This document shows positions 17,898-25,628 of a stretch of DNA of 64,000 nt, in pieces. Within the stretch, counting starts at the first letter, position 1; every line of letters starts with the position of its first letter. A program made the position numbers and the translations under genes. The stretch is from Clostridiales bacterium (lineage in GTDB: Bacteria > Bacillota > Clostridia > TANB77 > CAG-508): the NCBI GenBank assembly GCA_003525075.1, contig DQFO01000008.1, positions 138,333 through 202,332 of the forward strand. The letters run 5' to 3'. The notes under the pieces are model-generated. The model saw only the letters and a program-made list of their open reading frames with translations, was not told where the DNA came from and ran no database searches.

Positions 17898-19352
17898 TTA
17901 GTTATATATGTTTTCTTTTTTTACCCAAACAGATACACTTCCACCATTACAATAAAATATTCCATTACCGTCTTGATCAACATACACTGTTTCTTGTACA
18001 TTTCCAAGCCAATCATAAAATACTGTATGTGCTAATTTTTTTCCTACATTTATCATTTTAGAACCACCAGGCCCATCACTTAAAATTGTAACCATTCCAG
18101 AGTCTGTATGTTCATCATCACCAGTTCTTATCCATGCTATAATATCATGATGATCAAAATAATCTATTTGTTCTCCATATGCAAAATATTTCCTTGCTTT
18201 TATTATTTTCTCTAATTTTTCACCCATTGGTTTTATATTTTGTGATGGTATTCCATAGAAATCACCATAAAATACACATGGTAATCCGTCTTTTCTTAAT
18301 AATATTAATGAATATGCTAATGGTTTAAACCATTCTTGAATCCATGAAAATAGTGCTTGTCCTGGTTCTGTATCATGATTATCTACAAATGTTACTGCTA
18401 ATTGTGGCATTTCTTTTACTAATGTATTATCAAATATTCTTGCCATGTCATAATTTCCATTACTATTTGAAGCTTCAAATAAATTATAATGTAATGGTAC
18501 ATCAAATAATGGAATACTTGAATTTGTTTTTGTTATATAATTTTCTAATGATTGTAAATTTCTGTTCCAATATTCTCCAACACAATCAAGTTTTTTTATC
18601 TTTCTCATTTCATGAATAAATTCAGCCATAAATCCTGATTTTATATGTTTTACAGCATCTAGTCTTAGCCCATCAATATTTGTTGTTTCTACATACCATT
18701 TTCCCCATTTTTTTATTTCTTCAACAACTTCTGGATTATTATAATCAATATCAGCTCCCATCAAATAATCGTAATTTCCATTTTCAGCATCTACATTTTT
18801 ATCCCATTTCTTACCACTAAAACGAAACACACCATTTTTTCTTCCACCTTCATCCCAGTCTGTTCCATTAAAATGATTATAATTCCATTTAAAGTCTGAA
18901 TATTTGTTATTTCTTCCTTTAAAATTGTATACTGTCCATGCCGTTATTTTTTTTGGAAGTGATGTATCTACATTTCTATTTGTTTGTTCTTCTTCGCTTG
19001 CATAAACGATTTCAGACTCATCTGCTCCTATTTTATGGTTTAATACTATATCTGCATATACTCTTATTCCATTTTCATGTAATTTTTTTATTGCATTTAT
19101 ATATTCCTCTTTTGTTCCATATTTTGTTTCTATACTTCCTTTTTGGTCAAATTCTCCTAAATCATATAAATCATATGCAGAATATCCTACATCATATTTT
19201 CCTCCTGCACCTTTATATGCTGGTGGAAACCATATATCTGTTATTCCTATTGCTGATAGATATTGGGCATTTGCTATTGCTTTATTCCATAATTTATTTT
19301 CTGGTCTTAAATACCATTCAAAATATTGCATTAGTGTTTTATTTTCTTTCAT
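17898..19352 (-). CDS. Cytoplasmic alpha-amylase (GH13)
   Basis: 484-aa glycoside hydrolase family 13 enzyme hydrolysing alpha-1,4-glucans. There is no signal peptide, so it should act on intracellular or imported maltodextrin or glycogen. Conserved regions appear in order: ADIVLNHK (region I, about 98), GLRLDAVKH (nucleophile Asp, about 230), VGEYWN (acid/base Glu, about 260) and TFVDNHDTEPGQ (transition-state Asp, about 325). Length and N-terminus (MQYFEWYLRP, FPPAYKG) match the AmyS/GH13_5 type. RBS AAGGAA. It stands alone. Confidence 0.93.
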   Translation of the reverse strand: MKENKTLMQYFEWYLRPENKLWNKAIANAQYLSAIGITDIWFPPAYKGAGGKYDVGYSAYDLYDLGEFDQKGSIETKYGTKEEYINAIKKLHENGIRVYADIVLNHKIGADESEIVYASEEEQTNRNVDTSLPKKITAWTVYNFKGRNNKYSDFKWNYNHFNGTDWDEGGRKNGVFRFSGKKWDKNVDAENGNYDYLMGADIDYNNPEVVEEIKKWGKWYVETTNIDGLRLDAVKHIKSGFMAEFIHEMRKIKKLDCVGEYWNRNLQSLENYITKTNSSIPLFDVPLHYNLFEASNSNGNYDMARIFDNTLVKEMPQLAVTFVDNHDTEPGQALFSWIQEWFKPLAYSLILLRKDGLPCVFYGDFYGIPSQNIKPMGEKLEKIIKARKYFAYGEQIDYFDHHDIIAWIRTGDDEHTDSGMVTILSDGPGGSKMINVGKKLAHTVFYDWLGNVQETVYVDQDGNGIFYCNGGSVSVWVKKENIYN

Positions 19353-19426
19353 TTGTATTTTCCTTCTTTATATTTTTTATATTATTAATATATAATATTT
19401 TTCTAAAAAAATCAATGAATATAAAG

Positions 19427-19456
19427 AAAGAGCCGAAAAATATATTTCGACTCTTT
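19427..19456 (-). terminator. Terminator of the S1-domain gene
   Basis: AAAGAG-CGAAA pairs with TTTCG-CTCTTT (one internal mismatch); TTTCTTTAT follows on the minus strand. Confidence 0.75.
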
Positions 19457-19469
19457 ATGAGAAAACTAC

Positions 19470-20210
19470 TTAATAGATTCTAAGAACAAAACCATCATCA
19501 GTGCTTTGGATAAGATATCCGTAAGTTTGATCGCCCACATTCAATTTTTCTGTAACAGGAACATGAAGAATTCCTTTTTGAGAAGGCGTAACTTCACAAT
19601 AATATGCATCATATCCAGCATTACCGGTAATCATTACCGGCAATATTGTTCCAACAATAGGAGAAATACCTTTATCAGCTTGTTTTCTGGAAGCATTAAT
19701 TTTCCACTTTCCATCTTGAAAAATTTTGCTGATAATTTTTACTTTGATATTATCGCCTACTTTGAAACAAGTATTCATATCTCTAATAGAAGATTTTGAT
19801 GCCTCAGAACAGTGTACCATGCAAATTACTCCATCTGCAAGTTCTGCAAATAAAGCAAATGGTGCAATAGATTTAATATTACAGTTATAGACATCATCTA
19901 CTTTAATGCAATCAATCTGTTCCTGAAGATATTTCTTTCTAGAAAACTGCACTAAATCTGATCCATCATCAGATTGTTCAACTCCTGTAACAACTGCATA
20001 AAAACCACTGTTAAAAAGATGTGTAACTATGGACTGTGGTGTTGTACAAACATCTTTAAAACCAAGTTCTTTATATTGCATAACACCATTTTCATCATCG
20101 CCAAATTTAAAATATACAATCTTGTTTTGGTCATCTACATAAATCTTGTCTTTTTCAAGATTTAATTCGACGACTTCACCATTCAAATGTCTCACTTTCA
20201 AATTTGTCAT
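19470..20210 (-). CDS. S1 RNA-binding domain protein
   Basis: 246-aa soluble protein. Residues of about 105-175 (GxxYNCNIKSIAPFALFAELADG, MVHCSEASKSS, FKVGDNIKVKIISKI and INASRK) form a clear S1 OB-fold RNA-binding domain. A second, weaker OB-like segment follows (about 185-246: VGTILPVMITG ... GILHVP ... VGDQTYGYLI). The N-terminal 100 residues are not recognised. Composition is somewhat richer in GC than neighbours (23 of 60 in 19501-19560). It has its own promoter and terminator; downstream of ddl but not its operon partner. Role in RNA metabolism is inferred from the domain only. Confidence 0.75.
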   Translation of the reverse strand: MTNLKVRHLNGEVVELNLEKDKIYVDDQNKIVYFKFGDDENGVMQYKELGFKDVCTTPQSIVTHLFNSGFYAVVTGVEQSDDGSDLVQFSRKKYLQEQIDCIKVDDVYNCNIKSIAPFALFAELADGVICMVHCSEASKSSIRDMNTCFKVGDNIKVKIISKIFQDGKWKINASRKQADKGISPIVGTILPVMITGNAGYDAYYCEVTPSQKGILHVPVTEKLNVGDQTYGYLIQSTDDGFVLRIY

Positions 20211-20288
20211 ATGTTTTTACCTCATTATTTAATAAGTTTAAATAATTTTCTCCTTTCTGCTTTTTTTGGTAAATACCAACTATTTATT

Positions 20289-20317
20289 ATTATATCATCA
20301 TTTTTATGTAAAGTCAA
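20289..20317 (-). promoter_or_regulatory. Promoter of the S1-domain gene
   Basis: TTGACT, 17 nt, TATAAT on the minus strand, overlapping the 3' end of ddl. The leader of about 75 nt holds two small hairpins (GGTATTTACC at about 20265-20274, and ATTATTTAA with TTAAATAAT directly ahead of the GAGG ribosome binding site). Confidence 0.85.
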
Positions 20318-21317
20318 ATTTGTTAATTGCATAATTTATTAATATATCTAACAATTCACTATAACTTATTTTATCTGATTCAAATAATTTTGGATACATA
20401 CTTATTTTTGTAAATCCTGGCATTGTATTAATTTCATTAATATATATATTATTAGTTCCTTCTTCTATAAAGAAATCTACTCTTGCTAAACCTCTTCCAT
20501 CTATTGATTTAAATGCTTTGATTGCATTTTTTTGAATTTCTTCAATTAGTTTTTTTTCTATTTTGGCTGGTATAATTGTTTGAGAATTTGGTATGTTATA
20601 TTTTGCATCAAAACTATAAAATTCTTCTGCTGACTTTATTTCTCCAACTGTTGATGCAATTATTTCGTCTTTCTTCTCTAAAATTGCACATTCAACTTCT
20701 TTTCCTTTTATTCCCTCTTCTATAATAATTTTTCTATCATATTTACTTGCATTTTCTATAGCAAGTTTTAATTCATTAACATCATTTGCCTTTTTTACTC
20801 CTACAGATGATCCTGAATTTGATGGTTTTACAAACATTGGAAACTTTAGTTTTTCAATTATTTTTTCGAATTTTAATTCTTCATCTATACCATTTTCTCT
20901 AATATAATATTTATCATTTTTATAATAAATAACTATATATTTAGTTTGCTGAATTCCTACTTCTTTAAATATCATTTTTGAATAAACTTTATCCATTCCT
21001 ACTGCAGAAGCTAATACACCACAACCAACATATGGAACTTTTAACATTTCTAACATTCCCTGTATTGTTCCGTCTTCACCTCCAATTCCATGTAAAATTG
21101 GAAATACTACATCTAATTCTTTTAATGTCCATATTAAATTATATATTTCTTCTTTTTCTCCATTTTGTATTTCAAACCATTTTCCATATTCATTTATATA
21201 AATTTCATGTATTTCATATTTTTCTTTATTTAAGTTTTCTAATATAGACTTCGCTGACATTATAGATACATCATGTTCAGTTGAAATCCCTCCATATATT
21301 ATTCCTAATTTAATCAT
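20304..21317 (-). CDS. ddl: D-alanine--D-alanine ligase
   Basis: 337-aa ATP-grasp ligase that makes D-Ala-D-Ala for peptidoglycan. GGISTEHDVSIMSA (residues 10-23), LHGIGGEDGTIQGMLE (about 75-90), FVKPSNSGSSVGV (about 160) and the C-terminal INEINTMPGFT metal-binding segment are all present. A Tyr rather than Phe selectivity position cannot be checked by eye, so D-Lac or D-Ser ligase specificity is not excluded, though D-Ala is by far the likeliest. RBS AAAGGAA. Confidence 0.96.
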   Translation of the reverse strand: MIKLGIIYGGISTEHDVSIMSAKSILENLNKEKYEIHEIYINEYGKWFEIQNGEKEEIYNLIWTLKELDVVFPILHGIGGEDGTIQGMLEMLKVPYVGCGVLASAVGMDKVYSKMIFKEVGIQQTKYIVIYYKNDKYYIRENGIDEELKFEKIIEKLKFPMFVKPSNSGSSVGVKKANDVNELKLAIENASKYDRKIIIEEGIKGKEVECAILEKKDEIIASTVGEIKSAEEFYSFDAKYNIPNSQTIIPAKIEKKLIEEIQKNAIKAFKSIDGRGLARVDFFIEEGTNNIYINEINTMPGFTKISMYPKLFESDKISYSELLDILINYAINKFDFT

Positions 21318-21402
21318 TTAAATTTTCCTTTCTTAAAATATTCTTATTCAATTATATTATTTATTTTACCATATATAATAAAACAAACAAGAAAATTTTT
21401 AT

Positions 21403-21451
21403 AAAAAAACGAGAAAGCATATACCACAAAAATGTGATATACGCTTTCCCG
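21403..21451 (-). terminator. Terminator of the high-GC membrane gene
   Basis: A stem of about 19 bp (CGGGAAAGCGTATATCACA with its near-complement, minus strand) closes on a 4-nt loop and is followed by seven T. It is among the strongest terminators in the window. Confidence 0.95.
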
Positions 21452-21489
21452 TTAAGTTATCTTAGCATTTCTGCCAATCAAACTTTGCT

Positions 21490-22068
21490 TTAGGAATGAG
21501 AAGCCTTCTTCTTGTTACGGAAAAAGAGCAGCGCCTTCCAGAAGCCAACGAACACAACGAACAGGAGTCCCCAGTAGATAGCCAGGGTGCAGTAACCAGT
21601 GAACAGAGTCGCCGGCTTGTTCAGCTGCAGATACAGGGTACTACTCTCCAGGAGCATGTTCCAGCTGTATGCCGCAGAAGAAATAACTGCAAAGGCCATC
21701 ACAACAGTGTTTTCAGAAAAGACCTTGATCTTGGCATGCTTCAGCCACTTGGTCTTCACGAAAACGTACAAGATATCGAGGACCGCTACCAGGACAAACA
21801 GCTTAGCGGAGACAAGGACTACATCCTTAGCCACGCCATCAGCATAGACAATACCTGTCAGCAGGTGGATATACTTGCTGCCATCCAGCAGCTTGCCAGA
21901 CGCATAGTATGCGAACTGGTTCATGAACATCATCGCGAAGATGTACTCCAGGCCTGTAACAAGGCTAGCGAGCAGTGCGTAGATCTCCGTAACCAGCAGG
22001 ACAGCACCAGTAAACTTGGCGGTCTCAGCGTTCATGAAGTTACGGTCGGACACGTTGTTGTGCATCAT
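21490..22068 (-). CDS. Four-TM membrane protein of strikingly high GC, unknown function
   Basis: 192-aa integral membrane protein with about four hydrophobic helices (roughly residues 20-45, 80-105, 120-140 and 160-183) and a basic C-terminal tail (FRNKKKASHS). I do not recognise the family. Base composition is unlike everything around it: 32 of 60 bases in 21541-21600 are G or C, and codons such as GTC, CTG, AAG and GCC dominate. It has its own promoter, a structured leader and a strong terminator, so it is a self-contained unit, probably acquired. GGAGG lies 7 nt from the first of two tandem ATG codons. Confidence 0.85.
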   Translation of the reverse strand: MMHNNVSDRNFMNAETAKFTGAVLLVTEIYALLASLVTGLEYIFAMMFMNQFAYYASGKLLDGSKYIHLLTGIVYADGVAKDVVLVSAKLFVLVAVLDILYVFVKTKWLKHAKIKVFSENTVVMAFAVISSAAYSWNMLLESSTLYLQLNKPATLFTGYCTLAIYWGLLFVVFVGFWKALLFFRNKKKASHS

Positions 22069-22158
22069 AGTTGCACCTCCATAATTGTCTGGAGGTTTTG
22101 CACAGCCCCCCAGAAATTTACAAAACTTCTAAAGTTACTCTGTGCAAGAACTCAAGAT
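22069..22158 (-). promoter_or_regulatory. Switch-like structured 5' leader of the high-GC membrane gene
   Basis: Minus-strand leader of about 90 nt with three possible pairings. (1) ACCTCC (22091-22096) with GGAGGT (22075-22080), which would bury the ribosome binding site. (2) CCTCCAGA (22088-22095) with the upstream TCTGGGGG (22107-22114), which would free it; the two are mutually exclusive. (3) TTGCACAG (22140-22147) with CTGTGCAA (22098-22105). This is the logic of a translational riboswitch or protein-controlled leader, but no known class is recognised and the ligand is unknown. Confidence 0.6.
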
Positions 22159-22164
22159 ATTATT

Positions 22165-22193
22165 ATTGTAACACATTTACATAATTTTGTCAA
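22165..22193 (-). promoter_or_regulatory. Promoter of the high-GC membrane gene
   Basis: TTGACA, 17 nt, TACAAT on the minus strand, lying across the 3' end of the upstream PBP gene. Confidence 0.85.
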
Positions 22194-23961
22194 TATCAGC
22201 CTTGCTATCTAAATATGGTAAAACTTCACTTAAAATTTTTCCTCCAACAGGAGCTGCAACTCCACCACCTTGGTGTCCACCTTCTCCTGTTGGATTATAT
22301 AAAGTTATTAAAAGTACTATTTGTGGATCATCTGTATTTGCGACACCACAAAATGACGTAACATATTTTCCAGTATTAACTCCATCTTCTGATGTTCCTG
22401 TTTTTCCACCAACTTGATATCCTTCTACTTTTGCATTTTTTCCTGTTCCTTCTGATACAACACTGTTCATCATGCTTAATACTTTTTCTGCATTTTCTTT
22501 CGAAATTATTTGTTCTCCTGTTTCAATTGGCATATCTTTTTTTTCACCTGTTTCACTATTTATAATACTTTTTACTATTCTCGGCTTTATATATGTCCCT
22601 TTATTGGCAATACTTGAAACTGCTGTTACCATTTGTAATGGTGTTATTTCAAATCTTTGCCCAAAACTAATTGTTGCCAATTCCACAGGTCCTGCTTTTT
22701 CTTCTTTTATGAATATACTATTTGCTTCTCCTGGTAATTTTATTCCAGTTTTATTAAACAGTCCAAATTTTCTTAAATATTCATAATATTTTGTTACACC
22801 TATTTTTTGACCTAGTCCTATAAATACTGGGTTACAAGAATTCATTAATGCTAATCTTAAACTTTCTGACCCATGTGGTCTATAATATCTCCAACATTTT
22901 ATTCTTACTCCTGCAACTTCTATTCCTCCTGTGCAACAAAATTGTCCTTGTTTATCTATATCTGTTACTATTCCTTCTTCTAATGCTGCAGATGATGTTA
23001 TTGTTTTAAAAACTGAACCTGGCTCATATGTATCTGATATTGCCTTATTTCTCCACATTTTTTGCATTGCTGTTGTTCTGTCTTGTGAATCTAGATTTTT
23101 CCATTCTGCTTTTTGTTCATCTGTATGTGGTTCATACGGGCTATTTAAGTCATATGCAGGATATGTTGCCATTGCTAAAATATCTCCATTTTTAGGATTC
23201 ATAGCTATTATACTTCCACCATCTGTACAAACATTATCTATACACGCTTCTTCTAAATATTTTTCTACAATTGATTGTATTGTCATATCTATTGTTAATA
23301 TTAAACTATTTCCATCTATTGCTGAAATATATTCTTCATCTCCTAAACTTTCTCCTGCTGCATTTGTTTGTCTTTCAATCTTTCCATTTGTTCCTTTTAG
23401 TTCATCATTATATTTTGCTTCAATTCCATCTAATCCTTGATTATCATTTCCACAAAATCCAATTACTTGTGCTGCTAAATCTCCATATGGATAATATCTT
23501 TTAGAATCTTCATCAATATTTATCCCTCTTGTTATTTGATTTTCTTCCATCCATTTTCTTAATTCATCTGTTTTACTTTTTTCTACTTGCTTTACTATTG
23601 TTTCTATTGAGCTTCTTTTTTTTAGTCTTTTTAAAACTTTTTCATAATCTAATTCAAATATATCACTTAATGCTTTTGCTACTTTCTCTTTGTTTTCTTT
23701 TGATATATTTGTTGGATTTATTGTTACTGCTTCTACACTTGAACTCACTGCTAATTCATATTTTCCTGTTGCATCATATATTGTTCCTCTTTTTGCTGTT
23801 ATTTTTCTACTTTGTGATTGTTGACTTGTTGCTTGATTATTCAATTCTGCTCCCCATACTAATTGAATATATCCTAATCTTGTTGTTAATAATAAAATTA
23901 TTACTATTACTACAAATAGTCCATTTCTCATTTTCTTTTTGCTTGATAATGATATTGGCAT
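22177..23961 (-). CDS. Class B penicillin-binding protein (FtsI/SpoVD family)
   Basis: 594-aa peptidoglycan transpeptidase. A short cytoplasmic N-terminus and one TM helix (about residues 12-30) are followed by the PBP dimerisation domain (AKRGTIYDATGKYEL, about 57) and the transpeptidase: S-x-x-K in EPGSVFKT (about 314), S-x-N in LMNSCNP (about 372) and KTG in GGKTGTSEDG (about 520). There is no C-terminal PASTA domain, so it is closer to FtsI than to typical SpoVD; it could serve division or spore cortex. The start codon lies inside a perfect hairpin (see separate entry). Confidence 0.95.
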   Translation of the reverse strand: MPISLSSKKKMRNGLFVVIVIILLLTTRLGYIQLVWGAELNNQATSQQSQSRKITAKRGTIYDATGKYELAVSSSVEAVTINPTNISKENKEKVAKALSDIFELDYEKVLKRLKKRSSIETIVKQVEKSKTDELRKWMEENQITRGINIDEDSKRYYPYGDLAAQVIGFCGNDNQGLDGIEAKYNDELKGTNGKIERQTNAAGESLGDEEYISAIDGNSLILTIDMTIQSIVEKYLEEACIDNVCTDGGSIIAMNPKNGDILAMATYPAYDLNSPYEPHTDEQKAEWKNLDSQDRTTAMQKMWRNKAISDTYEPGSVFKTITSSAALEEGIVTDIDKQGQFCCTGGIEVAGVRIKCWRYYRPHGSESLRLALMNSCNPVFIGLGQKIGVTKYYEYLRKFGLFNKTGIKLPGEANSIFIKEEKAGPVELATISFGQRFEITPLQMVTAVSSIANKGTYIKPRIVKSIINSETGEKKDMPIETGEQIISKENAEKVLSMMNSVVSEGTGKNAKVEGYQVGGKTGTSEDGVNTGKYVTSFCGVANTDDPQIVLLITLYNPTGEGGHQGGGVAAPVGGKILSEVLPYLDSKADIDKIM

Positions 23962-23987
23962 AAAATCACCTCTTTTGATTTTATGCC
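23957..23987 (-). promoter_or_regulatory. Hairpin enclosing the PBP ribosome binding site and start codon
   Basis: A perfect 12-bp inverted repeat (GGCATAAAATCA / TGATTTTATGCC) with a 7-nt loop AAAGAGG. The loop is the Shine-Dalgarno sequence itself and the ATG is in the 3' arm. It is likely to control translation initiation, or to be a binding site for a protein. Confidence 0.7.
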
Positions 23988-23995
23988 TTTCTAAA

Positions 23996-24027
23996 TAAAA
24001 AAAGAATAGATCTTATGTCTATTCTTA
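23996..24027 (-). terminator. Terminator of the WXG100-like gene
   Basis: AAGAATAGA pairs with TCTATTCTT across a 7-nt loop; TTTTTTTA follows on the minus strand. It separates the WXG100-like unit from the PBP gene. Confidence 0.85.
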
Positions 24028-24034
24028 ATTTTTT

Positions 24035-24649
24035 TTACTTTGTTGTATTTAATTTTTCTGCTTTTTCAATTTGTTCTCTGTCTTTATTCATTAATTCTAC
24101 AAATTGAGATTCTACATTGTCTAATACTTGTTTAAATGAACTTACTAAATTTCTAAATTGTGATCTAAATTCATCTGCACCATCACATTGTAATATTATT
24201 TGTTCTACAGTTTTTTGCATTAAATCCATAAGTTCTTTTGCTGAACGAAAATCTGATACGATTTCTGTTTGATATGGATCAACTTCTGATTGTAAGTATC
24301 TCATTCCTACATCATTAAATATTTGGATTTCTTGGATACTTTTATATCCTTCTTTTCTTGCTGTTGCAACATTTTGTTGTATGTCTATTCCAGAGAAGTC
24401 ATTAGCAATAGCATCAAACATGTATGGTATTTGGGATACTATTACTTCTAAGAATTTATTAAATTGTGGTGCTAATTCATTGAATTTGCTTACTAATTCA
24501 TTATATCTTTTACCATACCAATGTGTATGCATTTCTGCAACTTGTTTATATACGTCTAATATTCTATCATTTATTTCTAATGCTGTATTTCTTATTTTGT
24601 TTGCTTGATTTGGTATGCTTTCATAATCTATTTTCAATGGTGAACTCAT
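24035..24649 (-). CDS. WXG100-like (type VII secretion substrate-like) protein
   Basis: 204-aa, almost entirely alpha-helical protein without Pro-rich or signal segments. The N-terminal 100 residues look like a WXG100 helical hairpin, with the turn HWYGKRYNEL (Trp-x-Gly at about residue 44). The rest extends the helices (long amphipathic stretches about 105-200), so it is about twice the size of EsxA and resembles the N-terminal part of LXG-type proteins. RBS AAGGAGG. It lies 19 nt after the coiled-coil gene, so they are probably cotranscribed. No EssC-type ATPase is in the window. Confidence 0.65.
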   Translation of the reverse strand: MSSPLKIDYESIPNQANKIRNTALEINDRILDVYKQVAEMHTHWYGKRYNELVSKFNELAPQFNKFLEVIVSQIPYMFDAIANDFSGIDIQQNVATARKEGYKSIQEIQIFNDVGMRYLQSEVDPYQTEIVSDFRSAKELMDLMQKTVEQIILQCDGADEFRSQFRNLVSSFKQVLDNVESQFVELMNKDREQIEKAEKLNTTK

Positions 24650-24668
24650 TTTTTACCTCCTTATTACA

Positions 24669-25592
24669 TTATTTTTTATTTAATGCATCTATTTTTTGTT
24701 GTATTTTATCTAATTTAGCCTGTGCATCTTCATATTGTTTTGTAATTTTATCATGACTTGCATTATCTGTTTTTAAACGACTTTCCATACGTTCATAATT
24801 TTCTTGATATTTATCTACATTCTTTTTAGCTGTATAAACTGTTTCCATATTATATTTTTCTGCCGCTTCCTTTGATGCTCTCCATTCCTTTTCAGCATCA
24901 TTTGCAGTTTTAGATGCATCATAAGTTGTTTTTTTACGCTCTAAATCTTTTTGTGCTTCTGCCAATTGAACTTGTAATGTTGCTAATTGATTAGTTTTAT
25001 CTGCAGCATTTTGCTGTTGACCATTTGCATTATTAAGCTCTGCTTGTCCATTATTCCCTTTCTTTCCATCTTCAGTTATATTACCTTGCAAATTCGCCTT
25101 ATCTCCAGTTAGAATAGTTTCAACCTCTTCTGTACCAGCTGTAGCAGTTTCTTTTTCATCTGGTTTAGCTTTTATTCCAAAAAATCCCAAAGCTGAAGTT
25201 AAAAATGTATGTACACAATCAACAGCTTTCTCACCAAATGCTTCATCTATTGTTGGACCAACTACTTTTCCTACAACGAATGCACCAGTAGTACCAATCA
25301 TTCCTCCGCCTAGTGTAGACGCAACTGTTGTACTTACAAAAGTTTTTACAACAAAAGCTCCTGTATCTACAGCTGTTTGTGCAATCCAACCAGTTAATCC
25401 ATACACATCCTTTTCATCAAAGCCATCTGACAAATCGATACCAACATTCCCTAATATAGAATTTGTAGTATTTTTGACCATATTAACAGCCCCACTTACT
25501 ATTGGAACTGAAAAAGCCCTTATTGCTCCTACAATAAAACCAGTTCCCTCATTTAATTTTTGTTTCACATCAATTGTAATACTACAAATCAA
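24669..25592 (-). CDS. Hydrophobic/coiled-coil protein, partner of the WXG100-like gene; start doubtful
   Basis: 307 aa if the TTG at 25592 is used. Residues of about 15-145 are rich in Gly, Ala, Val and Thr (GFIVGAIRAFSVPIVSGAV, VVKTFVSTTVASTLGGGMIG), suggesting membrane-interacting segments. A low-complexity Asn/Gln linker (about 170-200) is followed by a 100-residue charged coiled coil. I do not recognise a family. The start is odd: the only initiator-like codon lies right behind the T tract of the upstream gene's terminator, with no RBS. An ATG occurs only at residue 38 and is also without a good RBS. The gene may be 5'-truncated. Confidence 0.6.
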   Translation of the reverse strand: MICSITIDVKQKLNEGTGFIVGAIRAFSVPIVSGAVNMVKNTTNSILGNVGIDLSDGFDEKDVYGLTGWIAQTAVDTGAFVVKTFVSTTVASTLGGGMIGTTGAFVVGKVVGPTIDEAFGEKAVDCVHTFLTSALGFFGIKAKPDEKETATAGTEEVETILTGDKANLQGNITEDGKKGNNGQAELNNANGQQQNAADKTNQLATLQVQLAEAQKDLERKKTTYDASKTANDAEKEWRASKEAAEKYNMETVYTAKKNVDKYQENYERMESRLKTDNASHDKITKQYEDAQAKLDKIQQKIDALNKK

Positions 25593-25593
25593 A

Positions 25594-25620
25594 AAATCCC
25601 TAGGAAATAATTTCCTAAGG
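25594..25620 (-). terminator. Terminator of the RelA/SpoT-like gene
   Basis: CCTTAGGAAA pairs with TTTCCTAGGG across TTA, followed on the minus strand by ATTTTTT, just before the presumed start of the next gene. Confidence 0.85.
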
Positions 25621-25628
25621 ATAAAGGA

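Noticed and set aside
21496..22212. 238-codon plus-strand frame opposite the high-GC membrane gene
   Set aside because: High GC lengthens open frames on both strands. The minus-strand frame has promoter, RBS, terminator and proper TM helices; the plus-strand one has none.
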